A stretch of 64,000 nt of DNA from Legionellaceae bacterium (GTDB lineage Bacteria > Pseudomonadota > Gammaproteobacteria > Legionellales > Legionellaceae): assembly GCA_029213075.1 (NCBI GenBank), contig JARGPO010000074.1:1-64000 (forward strand), in the 5' to 3' direction. A program made the position numbers and the translations under genes. Positions 18,305 to 27,513 of this stretch are shown piece by piece; position 1 is the first letter of the stretch, and each line of letters begins with the position of its first letter. The notes beneath the pieces were generated by a model. That model was not told the DNA's origin, made no database searches, and worked only from the letters and a program-made list of their open reading frames with translations.

Positions 18305-19087
18305 ATGGTAAGAGAACTAATGCCTACCAGGCGTAAATTATCGATTTTATCATCTTCAACTATACAAAAGATGATTACTATTTATAAATTTGCATTTATT
18401 GAAGTCCTAATATTATTCACAATTACTTTTTCTCAAACTATTTATAAAAAATTGGTCTATGGGGTTTGGGAGCAACACGGACTAATACTAAAAAGCAGTA
18501 TGGGATTAACAGCACATGTTTTAACAGCTATTATTTTCACATTATTATTTTTATTGCAATTCATGTTTGGAATTTATCAAGGAAAAAATCATCTATTTGC
18601 TAGACTACACATTATACTTGGCCAATTTTTAATTCTTTTTACATTGATTTTTATAACCATGGCAGCATGGGCAGTCGTTGCACGAGAATTCAATAGTATA
18701 AGTATAGAGCTTGTCTTCTATATGGACCTTTTATTTATATCCATTTTTTTCATCCGCGGTATAATTGCAATTAAGCAAAAGCGCTACTCAGACCATATTG
18801 ATTCTATGCTTGGGGTTTTTATGATTTCAGCTCGTAGCGCTATGTTTAGATTTGCATACGTAGCAATTGTAACTTTATATGGTTCTGCTCCAATTAAAGT
18901 CGGAACTCTCGCATTTATAGTTAACCTTTTTCTATACATTAATTTATTTATATTCTATTTTTTAGCTAATCGATGGAAAGAAAATAGAGTAATTGTAATT
19001 TCACAAGCAGCTTTTTCATCGATATTCTTGGTTTGTGTAATTATTATAAATCAACCCATAACACATTTGTTTTTTATTGGATCATAG
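18305..19087 (+). CDS. Polytopic membrane protein, DUF2306-like
   Basis: A 260-residue protein with seven hydrophobic segments. The central part has AHVLTAIIFTLLFLLQFMFG, LFARLHIILGQFLILFTLIF and KQKRYSDHIDSMLGVFMISA, which resembles the histidine-containing helices of DUF2306/DUF420-type membrane proteins; the assignment is tentative. The conserved His residues sit at membrane edges and could bind haem or metal, but nothing shows this directly. The start at 18305 has AAGGA eight bases upstream. It stands alone, divergent from lysAC. Function unknown. Confidence 0.7.
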   Translation: MVRELMPTRRKLSILSSSTIQKMITIYKFAFIEVLILFTITFSQTIYKKLVYGVWEQHGLILKSSMGLTAHVLTAIIFTLLFLLQFMFGIYQGKNHLFARLHIILGQFLILFTLIFITMAAWAVVAREFNSISIELVFYMDLLFISIFFIRGIIAIKQKRYSDHIDSMLGVFMISARSAMFRFAYVAIVTLYGSAPIKVGTLAFIVNLFLYINLFIFYFLANRWKENRVIVISQAAFSSIFLVCVIIINQPITHLFFIGS

Positions 19088-19134
19088 CTGAAATAAGATT
19101 CCTATGATAATACGTCGATATTGAATAAATCAAA

Positions 19135-19163
19135 TTGACACATCAAAGAGACTATACTATACA
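19135..19163 (+). promoter_or_regulatory. Sigma-70 promoter for the acidic unknown protein
   Basis: A perfect TTGACA at 19135-19140, a 17-bp spacer, then TATACA at 19158-19163. The ATG at 19197 follows after 33 bp, with AAGGG seven bases upstream of it. Confidence 0.6.
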
Positions 19164-19196
19164 TTAAGAACAATTATCGCGCGCAAGGGCTTTTGT

Positions 19197-20198
19197 ATGA
19201 GCGGCAGATACCAGTTTAGACAAAGTGTACTTGATAGTCTTTCAATAGGAAATGAGCCTAAACGTTCAGCTTTCGGTCAGAAAAGATTTCTTGAAAATGT
19301 TGGGAGCGTTATTGATAAACTTTGCTCATTTTCTGGGGGTTGTAGTGATGAAGATGAAAGGTATCTTCGAAGTATTATTATGAATGAGAAAGATTTATGT
19401 CATATATTACGTGATATAGAGCAAACAATGGGTAAGGGTTACGTTACTAGTTTTATGGGTAACTTGCCAGAAAAGTTTATTCAAGATATTCGAGAAGGAA
19501 TTCCAGGACATTTATATGACTATATTAGATCTAGAGTTACAGAAAATTATGATATATGTGATTCCATGGTTGAGAAAGCTTTGGCGTTAGGAGCGTTTCG
19601 AGCTTTCATAAATAGCAGTGGTGATCTGAAGGATTATCGTGATCAAATGCAGTGCAGCCAGACCAGTGTAGAAAATTTCTTGGAATTGGTATTTGATATA
19701 ACCTTGTATATAGAACAGAAACAAAAGCAAATCGAGAACCCTTCTTTCCGTGAACATCCTGTTTCATATTTTAAGATTAAGATGGGAAACTACCAATCAA
19801 GCGAAGCAAAGATAGAGGCTGCAACCTGGCTTCTTAAAGTAATTACTGGTGATTTAGCATATACCCTGGAAGACGATGCAAATTATCGCCCTTATTTAGA
19901 GTCTGGGCCATTAAAATATGCTTTGGCTTCAAAATTAGAATCAGAAGTAGAAAATGAAGCGGATGTAAATGCTGAAGCAATACCTTCCTTGACAAAAGCC
20001 ACTGTAATTTCAGATGATTCATCTGATGATAGCTCTTTAAGTAGTGCGACAGCGATAACAGAAGATGATTGTGAAGAGGAGCAAATAGTTTTTGCCCAGG
20101 CTATTCCTATGAGTGCGAAGGACATTGTTAAGTTGGCTATTACCTCGTCCAGTGAATCAGACGATTATACAAATGCAGATGCTAGAATTGTTCGTTAA
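19197..20198 (+). CDS. Unknown acidic-tailed protein, effector-like
   Basis: A 333-residue soluble protein with no recognised family. The first ~220 residues are mixed helical with scattered cysteines (LCSFSGGCSDED). The last third is low-complexity and acidic, rich in Asp, Glu and Ser (ISDDSSDDSSLSSATAITED and DDCEEEQIVFAQAIP), with an imperfect internal echo of an AIP motif. It has its own promoter and a good ribosome site. There is no signal peptide. A disordered acidic C-terminus is common among type IV-secreted effectors of Legionellales, but that is only an analogy here. Confidence 0.65.
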   Translation: MSGRYQFRQSVLDSLSIGNEPKRSAFGQKRFLENVGSVIDKLCSFSGGCSDEDERYLRSIIMNEKDLCHILRDIEQTMGKGYVTSFMGNLPEKFIQDIREGIPGHLYDYIRSRVTENYDICDSMVEKALALGAFRAFINSSGDLKDYRDQMQCSQTSVENFLELVFDITLYIEQKQKQIENPSFREHPVSYFKIKMGNYQSSEAKIEAATWLLKVITGDLAYTLEDDANYRPYLESGPLKYALASKLESEVENEADVNAEAIPSLTKATVISDDSSDDSSLSSATAITEDDCEEEQIVFAQAIPMSAKDIVKLAITSSSESDDYTNADARIVR

Positions 20199-20337
20199 GT
20201 TTAATTGGTTTAATTTTAATATATTCAATTTTTTCCTCAAAATTTCAAGAGCGCCATGACTGTGCTTATTATGCACTATTTTTCAGATATGCCTTAGTTA
20301 ATCCTAATTTGTTGTTTATCTCTGAGGCAAATGGCGT

Positions 20338-20343
20338 TATAAT
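20338..20343 (+). promoter_or_regulatory. TATAAT box 7 bp upstream of the queA start
   Basis: A perfect -10 sequence whose expected transcript start falls at or next to the queA ATG (20351). No Shine-Dalgarno sequence precedes that ATG. If the box is used, the mRNA would be leaderless or nearly so. A good -35 at 16-18 bp spacing is not evident (GTTTAT at 18 bp is poor). Confidence 0.35.
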
Positions 20344-20350
20344 TGCCAGC

Positions 20351-21370
20351 ATGAAAAAAAATCAATTTAATTATCATTTACCGGATGATCTTATAGCTCA
20401 GTATCCACTAGAAAATCGTAGTGACTCGAGGCTGCTTGTATACTCTAAATCTGCCGGTGAGCACTCTCATCAAATGTTTAGAGATCTAAGTGATTACCTA
20501 AATCCTGGTGATTTATTGGTTATGAATGATAGCAAAGTAATTCCTGCTAGATTTTATGGAAAGAAAACTACAGGTGGTAGGGTAGAGATATTAGTTGAAC
20601 GCATTTTAGATCAACAGGAATTTTTTGCTCATATTAAATCTAGTAAGAGCCCTAAAAATGGTAGCGTTATAAATCTTGAAAATGGCTGGTATTTAACAAT
20701 CATTGAGAAGAATGGTGATTTATATCATTGTCAGGCTAGCACCGACATTAGTACTATTTTAAATGCCATTGGCCACATGCCATTACCTCCATATATAAAT
20801 CGTAATGATGAGTCACTAGATTTGAGCAGATATCAAACTGTCTATGCTAATTCTAATGCAGAAGGTTCTGTCGCAGCGCCTACTGCCGGATTACACTTTG
20901 ATAATCTTGTTTTAGATAAAATAAAAGAAAAAGGGGTTAATATTGCCTACACGACCCTACATGTTGGTGCATCTACTTTCCAACCTGTACGCAGTGAAGA
21001 TATTAACGATCACAAAATGCATACTGAGAGATTATCCATAAGTCAGCAGTTATGCGATCTAGTTACTCAAACAAAACAAAATGGTGGTCGAGTTATTGCT
21101 GTTGGTACAACAGCACTCCGAAGCTTAGAGAGTGGGGTTGTAAACGGTCAGTTACAACCTTGTGTTAAAGATACATCTATTTTTATTACTCCAGGTTATA
21201 CTTTTAAGGTTTGTGATGGTCTAATAACAAACTTTCATTTGCCAGAGTCTACTTTATTAATGCTAGTCTCGGCATTTATTGGCCATGAACAAGCAATGAA
21301 ATTGTATGATGTGGCAATTAACAATGGTTATCGATTTTTTAGTTATGGTGATGCAAGCTTATTTATATGA
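20351..21370 (+). CDS. queA: S-adenosylmethionine:tRNA ribosyltransferase-isomerase
   Basis: A 339-residue QueA, which moves the ribosyl group of SAM onto preQ1 at the wobble base of tRNAs with GUN anticodons, forming epoxyqueuosine. Family motifs are present: FNYHLPDDLIAQYPLENRSD continuing to SRLLV at the N-terminus, MPLPPYINR in the middle, and SVAAPTAGLHFDNLVLDKI then TTLHVGASTFQPVR. The frame opens upstream to 20309, but MKKNQFNYHLPD at 20351 matches the family start. It overlaps the next gene by 4 bp (ATGA). It looks fully functional, which makes the degenerate TGT homologue right after it striking, because TGT supplies QueA's substrate. Confidence 0.93.
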   Translation: MKKNQFNYHLPDDLIAQYPLENRSDSRLLVYSKSAGEHSHQMFRDLSDYLNPGDLLVMNDSKVIPARFYGKKTTGGRVEILVERILDQQEFFAHIKSSKSPKNGSVINLENGWYLTIIEKNGDLYHCQASTDISTILNAIGHMPLPPYINRNDESLDLSRYQTVYANSNAEGSVAAPTAGLHFDNLVLDKIKEKGVNIAYTTLHVGASTFQPVRSEDINDHKMHTERLSISQQLCDLVTQTKQNGGRVIAVGTTALRSLESGVVNGQLQPCVKDTSIFITPGYTFKVCDGLITNFHLPESTLLMLVSAFIGHEQAMKLYDVAINNGYRFFSYGDASLFI

Positions 21371-22215
21371 ATAAAAATAATTTAAAAAACTTTATCTTGC
21401 CAATATTGTTTGACGAGGCAACATCTTGTCTTACAACTGAAAATATTGAAGAAATGGGTATAGAGTGGTTATCAATGGATTTGTCTTCGTTGTTAATGAA
21501 GCCAGGTATAGACATTTTAAAAACACTAAATAGTATCAAATCATATGTTTCTTGGAATAGAAATATTGTTCTTAATGCTTCTAGCTTGAAGGTAAACTCC
21601 AAAGGTAAATTTTGGATTCAGTCTCAGTTTGATGGTAGTAGGCATTATTATACAAATAATGAGATATTAGATTTAATATTGAATTTAGCGGTGGAAATGG
21701 TCGTTCTTCCAGAAAAAATATCTTTAGCAAGTCATGAGATAAAGTCTACAAACACAGTTTTGTTATTTAGCATGACTGAGTATCTAGCTAACAATAATGT
21801 AATAAAATCTATTAATTCCCCAGGTCTATATCTTGACTATAATAAAGCAAACAATGATCAAGCAAAGACTTTTCTTAAAGATTTTCCAGGCACTTCAAAA
21901 TATATCTTTGGTGATATAAACTTAAAGCTAATGCAAGACCTATTAAAATATGATGATTTATACGTTGAATCGACTAAACCATCTACAGATGGTTATAATG
22001 GGTTTATATATAGCCATGGAAAAGTTGTCTCAATTTTAGACGATGGTGCGCGCTTAAATTTTAATACCTTAGATAGCTCATGTTCATGTCAGGTCTGCGC
22101 AGAAGGTCTTAGCGCGTCATATTTACACCACCTGTATCAGCATACACCTCTACTTTGTCAGCGTTTGTTAATTTCGCATAATGTTTTTTATGCAGGTCAT
22201 TTACGACAAGCTTAA
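21367..22215 (+). CDS. Catalytically dead tRNA-guanine transglycosylase homologue
   Basis: A 282-residue protein in the place normally held by tgt (about 370 residues). The C-terminus keeps the TGT zinc site: Cys239, Cys241, Cys244 and His271 in SCSCQVCAEGLSASYLHHLY and RLLISHN. The N-terminal alignment is also traceable: LTTENIEEMGIEWLSMDLSS and LLMKPGIDIL match MTPEEVEATG...LRPGQEIM of E. coli. The general acid/base Asp of TDSGGFQV is replaced (Asn70 in LNASSLKV). The nucleophilic Asp of FDCVMPTRNARNG is replaced by Glu201 in VESTKPSTDGYNG. The GGLAVGE substrate loop is lost, and roughly 80 residues of the barrel middle are missing. The frame is intact over its whole length and coupled to queA, so it may be kept for a non-catalytic role, as eukaryotic QTRT2 is, or may be decaying without yet having acquired a stop. 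Confidence 0.85.
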   Translation: MNKNNLKNFILPILFDEATSCLTTENIEEMGIEWLSMDLSSLLMKPGIDILKTLNSIKSYVSWNRNIVLNASSLKVNSKGKFWIQSQFDGSRHYYTNNEILDLILNLAVEMVVLPEKISLASHEIKSTNTVLLFSMTEYLANNNVIKSINSPGLYLDYNKANNDQAKTFLKDFPGTSKYIFGDINLKLMQDLLKYDDLYVESTKPSTDGYNGFIYSHGKVVSILDDGARLNFNTLDSSCSCQVCAEGLSASYLHHLYQHTPLLCQRLLISHNVFYAGHLRQA

Positions 22216-22256
22216 ATATCTATATGATGTTTACAAGTATAATTTTGGAGATAATC

Positions 22257-22601
22257 ATGAGTTTTTTTATTACTGATGCAATTGCTGATGCAACAAGCGC
22301 TGCACCTGCAGCCGGTCAACAAGGTGATGGTGCTTTTTCATTAATCATGGTGGTTGCAATTTTTGTTTTGTTTTACTTCATGTTAATTCGTCCGCAAAGC
22401 AAGAGAGCAAAGCAGCATAAAGAATTGGTTGGCAACTTAAAAAAAGGTGATGAAGTTGTAACAGCAGGCGGAATCCTTGGAAAGGTTACCAATATTGATG
22501 AGCAATACATTAAAGTATCTGCTTCTGAAGGCGTTGAAATAGTATTACAACGTGGTTCTATAACTACCGTCCTACCTAAAGGCACTATTGAATCTTTGTA
22601 A
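22257..22601 (+). CDS. yajC: Preprotein translocase accessory subunit YajC
   Basis: A 114-residue protein with one membrane helix (FSLIMVVAIFVLFYFMLIRP) followed by the YajC signature QSKRAKQHKELVGNLKKGDE and VVTAGGILGKVTNIDEQYIK. It partners SecD and SecF in the accessory complex that helps SecYEG use the proton gradient. The start at 22257 follows TTTGGAG and gives the usual short periplasmic N-terminus; an ATG at 22224 would add 11 residues of non-family sequence. It lies between the TGT-like gene and secD, the standard order. Confidence 0.93.
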   Translation: MSFFITDAIADATSAAPAAGQQGDGAFSLIMVVAIFVLFYFMLIRPQSKRAKQHKELVGNLKKGDEVVTAGGILGKVTNIDEQYIKVSASEGVEIVLQRGSITTVLPKGTIESL

Positions 22602-22616
22602 GAGAGTTTTATTTAA

Positions 22617-24473
22617 ATGCAGAACAAATACCCTTTATGGAAGAATGCGTTATTAGTTGTTATTGTTATAGTTGGTTTTCTGTATTCACTTCCTAATCTA
22701 TACAGTGAAGATCCTGTTCTACAGATTTCATCTTCATCGGGTGTGGATCCAGATAACTTGATTGATCAAGTAACAGACATTTTAGTAAGTGCAGATCTTA
22801 AAGTTAAATCTATAAGTTCTAAACCTAATGGAATAGAAGTTCGGTTTAAGTCTACAGATGTTCAATTGTTGGCTCGAGACATAATAAAGACATCTTTAGG
22901 ATCAACATATACAATTGCTTTAAACCTACTACCATCTACACCAGCATGGCTAATGGCTATTGGTGCGGAACCAATGAAACAAGGTCTTGATTTGCGGGGA
23001 GGGGTTCACTTTCTTCTTGAAGTAGATATCGACAGTGTAATTGGCAGGCGCTATGAAGGTCTATTAAGAAATATCGGTCAAGAGCTACGTGGAGTTGGCT
23101 TAAGGTATTCTGGAATTCGTTATATTAGTAATAAAGGCATTGATATAAGGTTTAGATCACCTGAAGATGCAGTTAGCGCAATAGATGAACTCAAGAAGCA
23201 CTTTGCAGAGCTAACTTTTGCTAGTAATAAGGACGATAGCCAAATTACGGCGACAATTTCTGCAAATGAGCTTAATACAATTCGTCAAAATACCATTGAA
23301 CAAACAATGAGTATATTACGTAATAGGGTTAATGAATTAGGCGTTGGTGAAGCCGTAGTTCAGCAACAAGGTGCGACGAGAGTTGCTGTTGACCTACCAG
23401 GTGTTCTAGATGCAGTTAGAGCTAAAGAAATTCTTGGTGGAACAGCCACACTACAATTTTTCATGGTTGATCATGAAAATGATCCTGAAATTGCTTTAAA
23501 AACTGGTGCTGTGCCAATCACTAGTAAACTGTATAAAATTAATGGTAATCCAATCTTACTGAAGAGACAGGTAGTATTAAGTGGTGATTCTATTACTAGC
23601 GCAACTTCAAGCTTTGATCAACAAACAGCAACACCTTCTGTCTCTATCCAATTAGGCGGTGGCGGCGAGTCTTTGTTTACCAAAACTACCAGAGAAAATA
23701 TTAGCAAGAGAATGGCTATAGTTTTCGTTGAGAGTAAAACTACAATAGAAGACGTAAATGGTGTTAAGAAAAAAGTTACGCACCGTGATGAGCGCGTAAT
23801 CAGTGCTCCAGTTATTCATAGTGCCCTTGGAAACAACTTTCAAATCACAGGTTTAACTGATAGTAAAGAGGCTAGTGATTTAGCTCTTTTATTGCGGGCA
23901 GGTGCATTACCAGCGGCAATATATCCAGTTGAGGAGCGTACAGTTGGACCAAGTTTAGGTAAAGAAAATATTCAACGTGGAATCTTGTCATTAGAAGTTG
24001 GGATGGGACTAATATTAATTTTAATGTTAGTTTATTATCGCTTATTTGGTTTGGTTGCAAATATAGCTATATTTCTTAATCTAATCTTGTTGTGTGCGTT
24101 GTTATCTATGATAGGGGCAACTTTAACTTTGCCAGGAATTGCGGGGATAGTATTAACTATTGGTATGGCTGTTGATGCTAATGTGTTAATCGATGAACGG
24201 ATCCGTGAGGAGCTTAGGAATGGCTTATCACCTCAAGCCGCAATTTATGCAGGTTATGAGCGGGCTTTTTCTACTATTTTAGATGCTAATATAACTACTT
24301 TGATTGTTGCCATTGTTTTGTTTTCTATAGGTACTGGCCCTGTCAAAGGTTTCGCGGTTACGTTGTCTATAGGTTTAATGACATCAATGTTAACGGGTGT
24401 AACCTATAGTAGGGCGATTATAAATCTTATTTATGGGCGTAGAAATATAAAGAAACTATCTATTGGCGTTTAA
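22617..24473 (+). CDS. secD: Protein translocase subunit SecD
   Basis: A 618-residue SecD with normal architecture. An N-terminal membrane helix (WKNALLVVIVIVGFLYSLP) is followed by the first periplasmic domain with GLDLRGGVHFLLEVD (the D1 signature), the SecDF repeat with QTMSILRNRVNELGV, and five C-terminal helices including the conserved GIAGIVLTIGMAVDANVLID (proton-path Asp) and ERIREEL. It drives late steps of protein export with SecF using proton flow. It is 15 bp after yajC. A 163-bp gap with a hairpin separates it from secF, unusually long for this pair. Confidence 0.96.
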   Translation: MQNKYPLWKNALLVVIVIVGFLYSLPNLYSEDPVLQISSSSGVDPDNLIDQVTDILVSADLKVKSISSKPNGIEVRFKSTDVQLLARDIIKTSLGSTYTIALNLLPSTPAWLMAIGAEPMKQGLDLRGGVHFLLEVDIDSVIGRRYEGLLRNIGQELRGVGLRYSGIRYISNKGIDIRFRSPEDAVSAIDELKKHFAELTFASNKDDSQITATISANELNTIRQNTIEQTMSILRNRVNELGVGEAVVQQQGATRVAVDLPGVLDAVRAKEILGGTATLQFFMVDHENDPEIALKTGAVPITSKLYKINGNPILLKRQVVLSGDSITSATSSFDQQTATPSVSIQLGGGGESLFTKTTRENISKRMAIVFVESKTTIEDVNGVKKKVTHRDERVISAPVIHSALGNNFQITGLTDSKEASDLALLLRAGALPAAIYPVEERTVGPSLGKENIQRGILSLEVGMGLILILMLVYYRLFGLVANIAIFLNLILLCALLSMIGATLTLPGIAGIVLTIGMAVDANVLIDERIREELRNGLSPQAAIYAGYERAFSTILDANITTLIVAIVLFSIGTGPVKGFAVTLSIGLMTSMLTGVTYSRAIINLIYGRRNIKKLSIGV

Positions 24474-24574
24474 AGACCCAGTTAAGTTAGTTATTAGCAG
24501 TTTTTTGTTAGTCATATAATTGATGTTTGCTCATAATCCATTTGCTTAATGTATATTGGCATTTGGTAATATGA

Positions 24575-24594
24575 AATCCTCTGGATTGAGGATT
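24575..24594 (+). promoter_or_regulatory. Hairpin in the secD-secF spacer
   Basis: AATCCTC (24575-24581) and GAGGATT (24588-24594) form a perfect 7-bp stem with a 6-nt loop. No T-run follows directly, so it is more likely an mRNA-stability or processing element than a terminator. It sits 42 bp before the secF start. Confidence 0.4.
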
Positions 24595-24636
24595 GTCGTA
24601 AACTCAATATAATTTTAAGTTATTTATGAGGTTTAG

Positions 24637-25557
24637 ATGGAATTATTTAATCCAAATTCAAAAATAGATTTTATGGGTGCACGTAAATGGACAGCCATAT
24701 TATCAATTGTAATTTTTTTGGTTTCTATATCAGCGCTTTTGATCAATGGATTAGTCTGGGGTTTAGATTTTACTGGAGGTACGCAAATACAAGTATCATA
24801 TCCAGAGTCGGCTGATCTTCAAAAAATTAGAGATAGTCTTGCAAATAATGGATTACGAGAAGCCCAAGTTATTAGTTATGGAAACTCTAAAGATGTCTTA
24901 ATTAGCGCCGCACCTGATAATCAACAAGCCGATCAATCTTATCTAGTTGATAAGATAATGCGAGCACTACCAGGGGCAGAGAAGCAAAGCGTTGACTTCG
25001 TTGGTCCTCAGGTAGGTAAAGAATTGGCAACGAAAGGTGCATTAGCGATTTTAGTTTCTTTAATTGCAACCATGATTTATATTGCAATGCGATTTGAATA
25101 CCGACTTGCCGTTAGTTCTGCTGTTGCATTAATTCATGATCCAATTTTAATCCTTGGCATCTTTGCTATGTTTCATATTGAGTTTGATCTTAAGGCATTG
25201 GCTGGTCTTTTGGCGGTTATTGGTTATTCGTTAAATGATACGATTGTTGTTTTTGACCGAGTAAGGGAGAACTTTGTTAAAATAAGAAGGTCTACCCCAG
25301 TTGATATTATGAATACATCTATTAATCAAACGCTATCACGTACAATAATGACTTCAGCACTAACTTTATTTGTTGTTGTAGCATTATTCGTGTACGGTGG
25401 TGAAACGATACATGGATTTTCATTAGCGTTGATAATCGGCATAGTTATTGGTACATATTCATCTATATATGTAGCTGGTGCTTTAGCTGTTTCTATGGGT
25501 CTTAGTTCTAGTGACTTTTTGAAAACCAAAAAGAAGGAACTTGACGACAGACCATAA
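24637..25557 (+). CDS. secF: Protein translocase subunit SecF
   Basis: A 306-residue SecF with an N-terminal helix (WTAILSIVIFLVSISALLI), the short periplasmic domain containing GLDFTGGTQIQVSYPE, and the five-helix bundle with YSLNDTIVVFDRVRENF, INQTLSRTIMTSALTLFVV and YGGETIHGFSLALIIGI. It works with SecD and YajC at the inner membrane. TGAGG lies upstream of the ATG. The following gene begins 32 bp later on the same strand and may be read through. Confidence 0.96.
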   Translation: MELFNPNSKIDFMGARKWTAILSIVIFLVSISALLINGLVWGLDFTGGTQIQVSYPESADLQKIRDSLANNGLREAQVISYGNSKDVLISAAPDNQQADQSYLVDKIMRALPGAEKQSVDFVGPQVGKELATKGALAILVSLIATMIYIAMRFEYRLAVSSAVALIHDPILILGIFAMFHIEFDLKALAGLLAVIGYSLNDTIVVFDRVRENFVKIRRSTPVDIMNTSINQTLSRTIMTSALTLFVVVALFVYGGETIHGFSLALIIGIVIGTYSSIYVAGALAVSMGLSSSDFLKTKKKELDDRP

Positions 25558-25589
25558 TTCCTAGGTATATTAAATTTTGGAATGAATTT

Positions 25590-27413
25590 ATGCATAGCTC
25601 TAACAGGGACGATAAAGTTAGCACGAGAAATCTAAGACAAATTTCGGGAAGCTCTTCTGATAAAAGAGTTTATTCTTCATCATCAGAAACATTTATTTCT
25701 AGATTAAAAAACTATGCAACTCATCCAGAGTTTAAATCGCAAGTACCATATAAATATTCTCCTGAATTTAAAGTAAAAACCAGCCTCGTTGCCCTTGCTC
25801 TTATGGATTTATGGATCCCCAAAAAAAGTGGTGAGGATGATAATTATATTCCAAAATATTTTTTTGATAGACAATCTCAGAAAATAGCTCTTATTCATAC
25901 AGATAGAACTTATTATACCTGTACATTCTATAATAGCCCATGGCCTGCGATGAATGCATCTTTTAGAGAAGGAAACATACAAAATATAGGTGCAATATCA
26001 TATTTAAACTTGATAATGGGTGGAACATTTAATTCTGAGAGGCTCGGTGTTGTTGTTAGAGATGAGTTACAGCCAGTATTTTTTACTCAAAAATCAGGTG
26101 TATTTTGGCATAATTATTGTAAAACTACAGAAGTAATAGAAGAATCTCCGCAAACGAGATTATTTGAGTTTGTTAGTAGCGTTAGATATAAAGGGTGGTG
26201 GGATAAGGTACAACAAGGAATGACAAAAAGTTTGCACTTGTTGTTCTTACAAGAGATATTCCCTGTTGCTTTCAGGATTTCTCTGACGCCAAATTCATTG
26301 ATAGTAAGAATTATTAAAAGTTATTTGGGAGACATTAAGGAAGCGGATGATTTCTCTAAGTATGTTATATCAATAAAAGAATCAGCTATACAAGACTTAA
26401 CAGCTAGTTTGCCAGAAGACGATCTTCGTTTATGGAAGGTATTTTGTGATGAGCAGGCACTAGATAGTTACGCTGAATATCAAGAGGATATAAAAAAATA
26501 CCTTGCTTATAGATGTTATTATTATCCATCCTATGAGGTGTTAGATTTATTTGTTGAAATGTTTATGCATGCAGATAAATTTGGCATACCTCAATTTATA
26601 GAAAGCAGAGTAGAGGAATTCAGACAACTGGGCTCTGTTCATGATAGAACTCATGTTCTGATAAATTTATTTGATAGAATAGGTGATAACTGGAAGTTTT
26701 TATCAAGTTTTCATGATAATACAGTTTGGTTGTTTCTTGATAAAATTACAGAAGGACTCTATGAAGAGATAGTGGCAAATAGACAAGCTCTTTGTGTTGA
26801 ATCAAATGAATTTATATTTGCGTTGCTGTTAGATGCAATTCGCTTTGCTCTGAATAATTTAGCAAAATTTTTAATATTAGAGTTTCCAGATTTGTCTAAA
26901 ATGGTTCTTGGTCACAATTTTTATACAACTTATTATAACAGGCAGTTTATTAATTATTCTGCTCTAAGATATGCTGAGGCGTTTGATAGAACTGAAATTG
27001 TAGATTTATTAAAATGTATAGAATCTACTAAAGTTGAAGAGCCGGTGGGACGGAGTAGATCAAACGCAATAAGTCTAACTTTTGGTTCGATATTTACAGC
27101 AGATGGATCACCTAACCCAAATACACCATATCCAACGCAATCGTCAAATAGCAGAGAGGCTGTGTATGGCGGTTTAAGAAAATCAACATCTGTGGGCAAT
27201 TATATGAATTTTCATAAGGCATCTCTAATAAAAGAGCCCCCTATACATTCTGACTCTAAACCATCAGGAGACTCTCTTGATAATGAGGCATCTAATAACG
27301 ACTCTGTTGAGGATGTAAAGGTAATTAGAAGGCAGAGGAGAAAGTCGTTCCATTATACTCAAGATGAGGCAGATAGAATTGCTGATTTACCTGCAGCCCT
27401 GAATAATTTATAG
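25590..27413 (+). CDS. Large unknown soluble protein, effector-like
   Basis: A 607-residue protein with no family I recognise and no signal peptide or membrane segment. The N-terminus is Ser/Arg-rich and likely disordered; residues ~50-470 look folded with many aromatics (YYTCTFYNSPWPAMN, YRCYYYPSYEVLDLFVEMF). The tail (~490-607) is low-complexity, Ser/Asn/Pro-rich and ends in a charged stretch RQRRKSFHYTQDEADRIADL. A basic-acidic, flexible C-terminus is typical of Dot/Icm-type substrates, so a translocated protein is plausible by analogy only. It follows secF by 32 bp and is followed by the 42-bp repeat array. Confidence 0.65.
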   Translation: MHSSNRDDKVSTRNLRQISGSSSDKRVYSSSSETFISRLKNYATHPEFKSQVPYKYSPEFKVKTSLVALALMDLWIPKKSGEDDNYIPKYFFDRQSQKIALIHTDRTYYTCTFYNSPWPAMNASFREGNIQNIGAISYLNLIMGGTFNSERLGVVVRDELQPVFFTQKSGVFWHNYCKTTEVIEESPQTRLFEFVSSVRYKGWWDKVQQGMTKSLHLLFLQEIFPVAFRISLTPNSLIVRIIKSYLGDIKEADDFSKYVISIKESAIQDLTASLPEDDLRLWKVFCDEQALDSYAEYQEDIKKYLAYRCYYYPSYEVLDLFVEMFMHADKFGIPQFIESRVEEFRQLGSVHDRTHVLINLFDRIGDNWKFLSSFHDNTVWLFLDKITEGLYEEIVANRQALCVESNEFIFALLLDAIRFALNNLAKFLILEFPDLSKMVLGHNFYTTYYNRQFINYSALRYAEAFDRTEIVDLLKCIESTKVEEPVGRSRSNAISLTFGSIFTADGSPNPNTPYPTQSSNSREAVYGGLRKSTSVGNYMNFHKASLIKEPPIHSDSKPSGDSLDNEASNNDSVEDVKVIRRQRRKSFHYTQDEADRIADLPAALNNL

Positions 27414-27513
27414 TTATCAGCCTGGTGTTTTGACGCCACCTAATAGGCTTGTCCGGACAGCATCAACTATTTGATTTGCATAATCATGTTTTTCTAGACC
27501 ACCCGGATAAACC

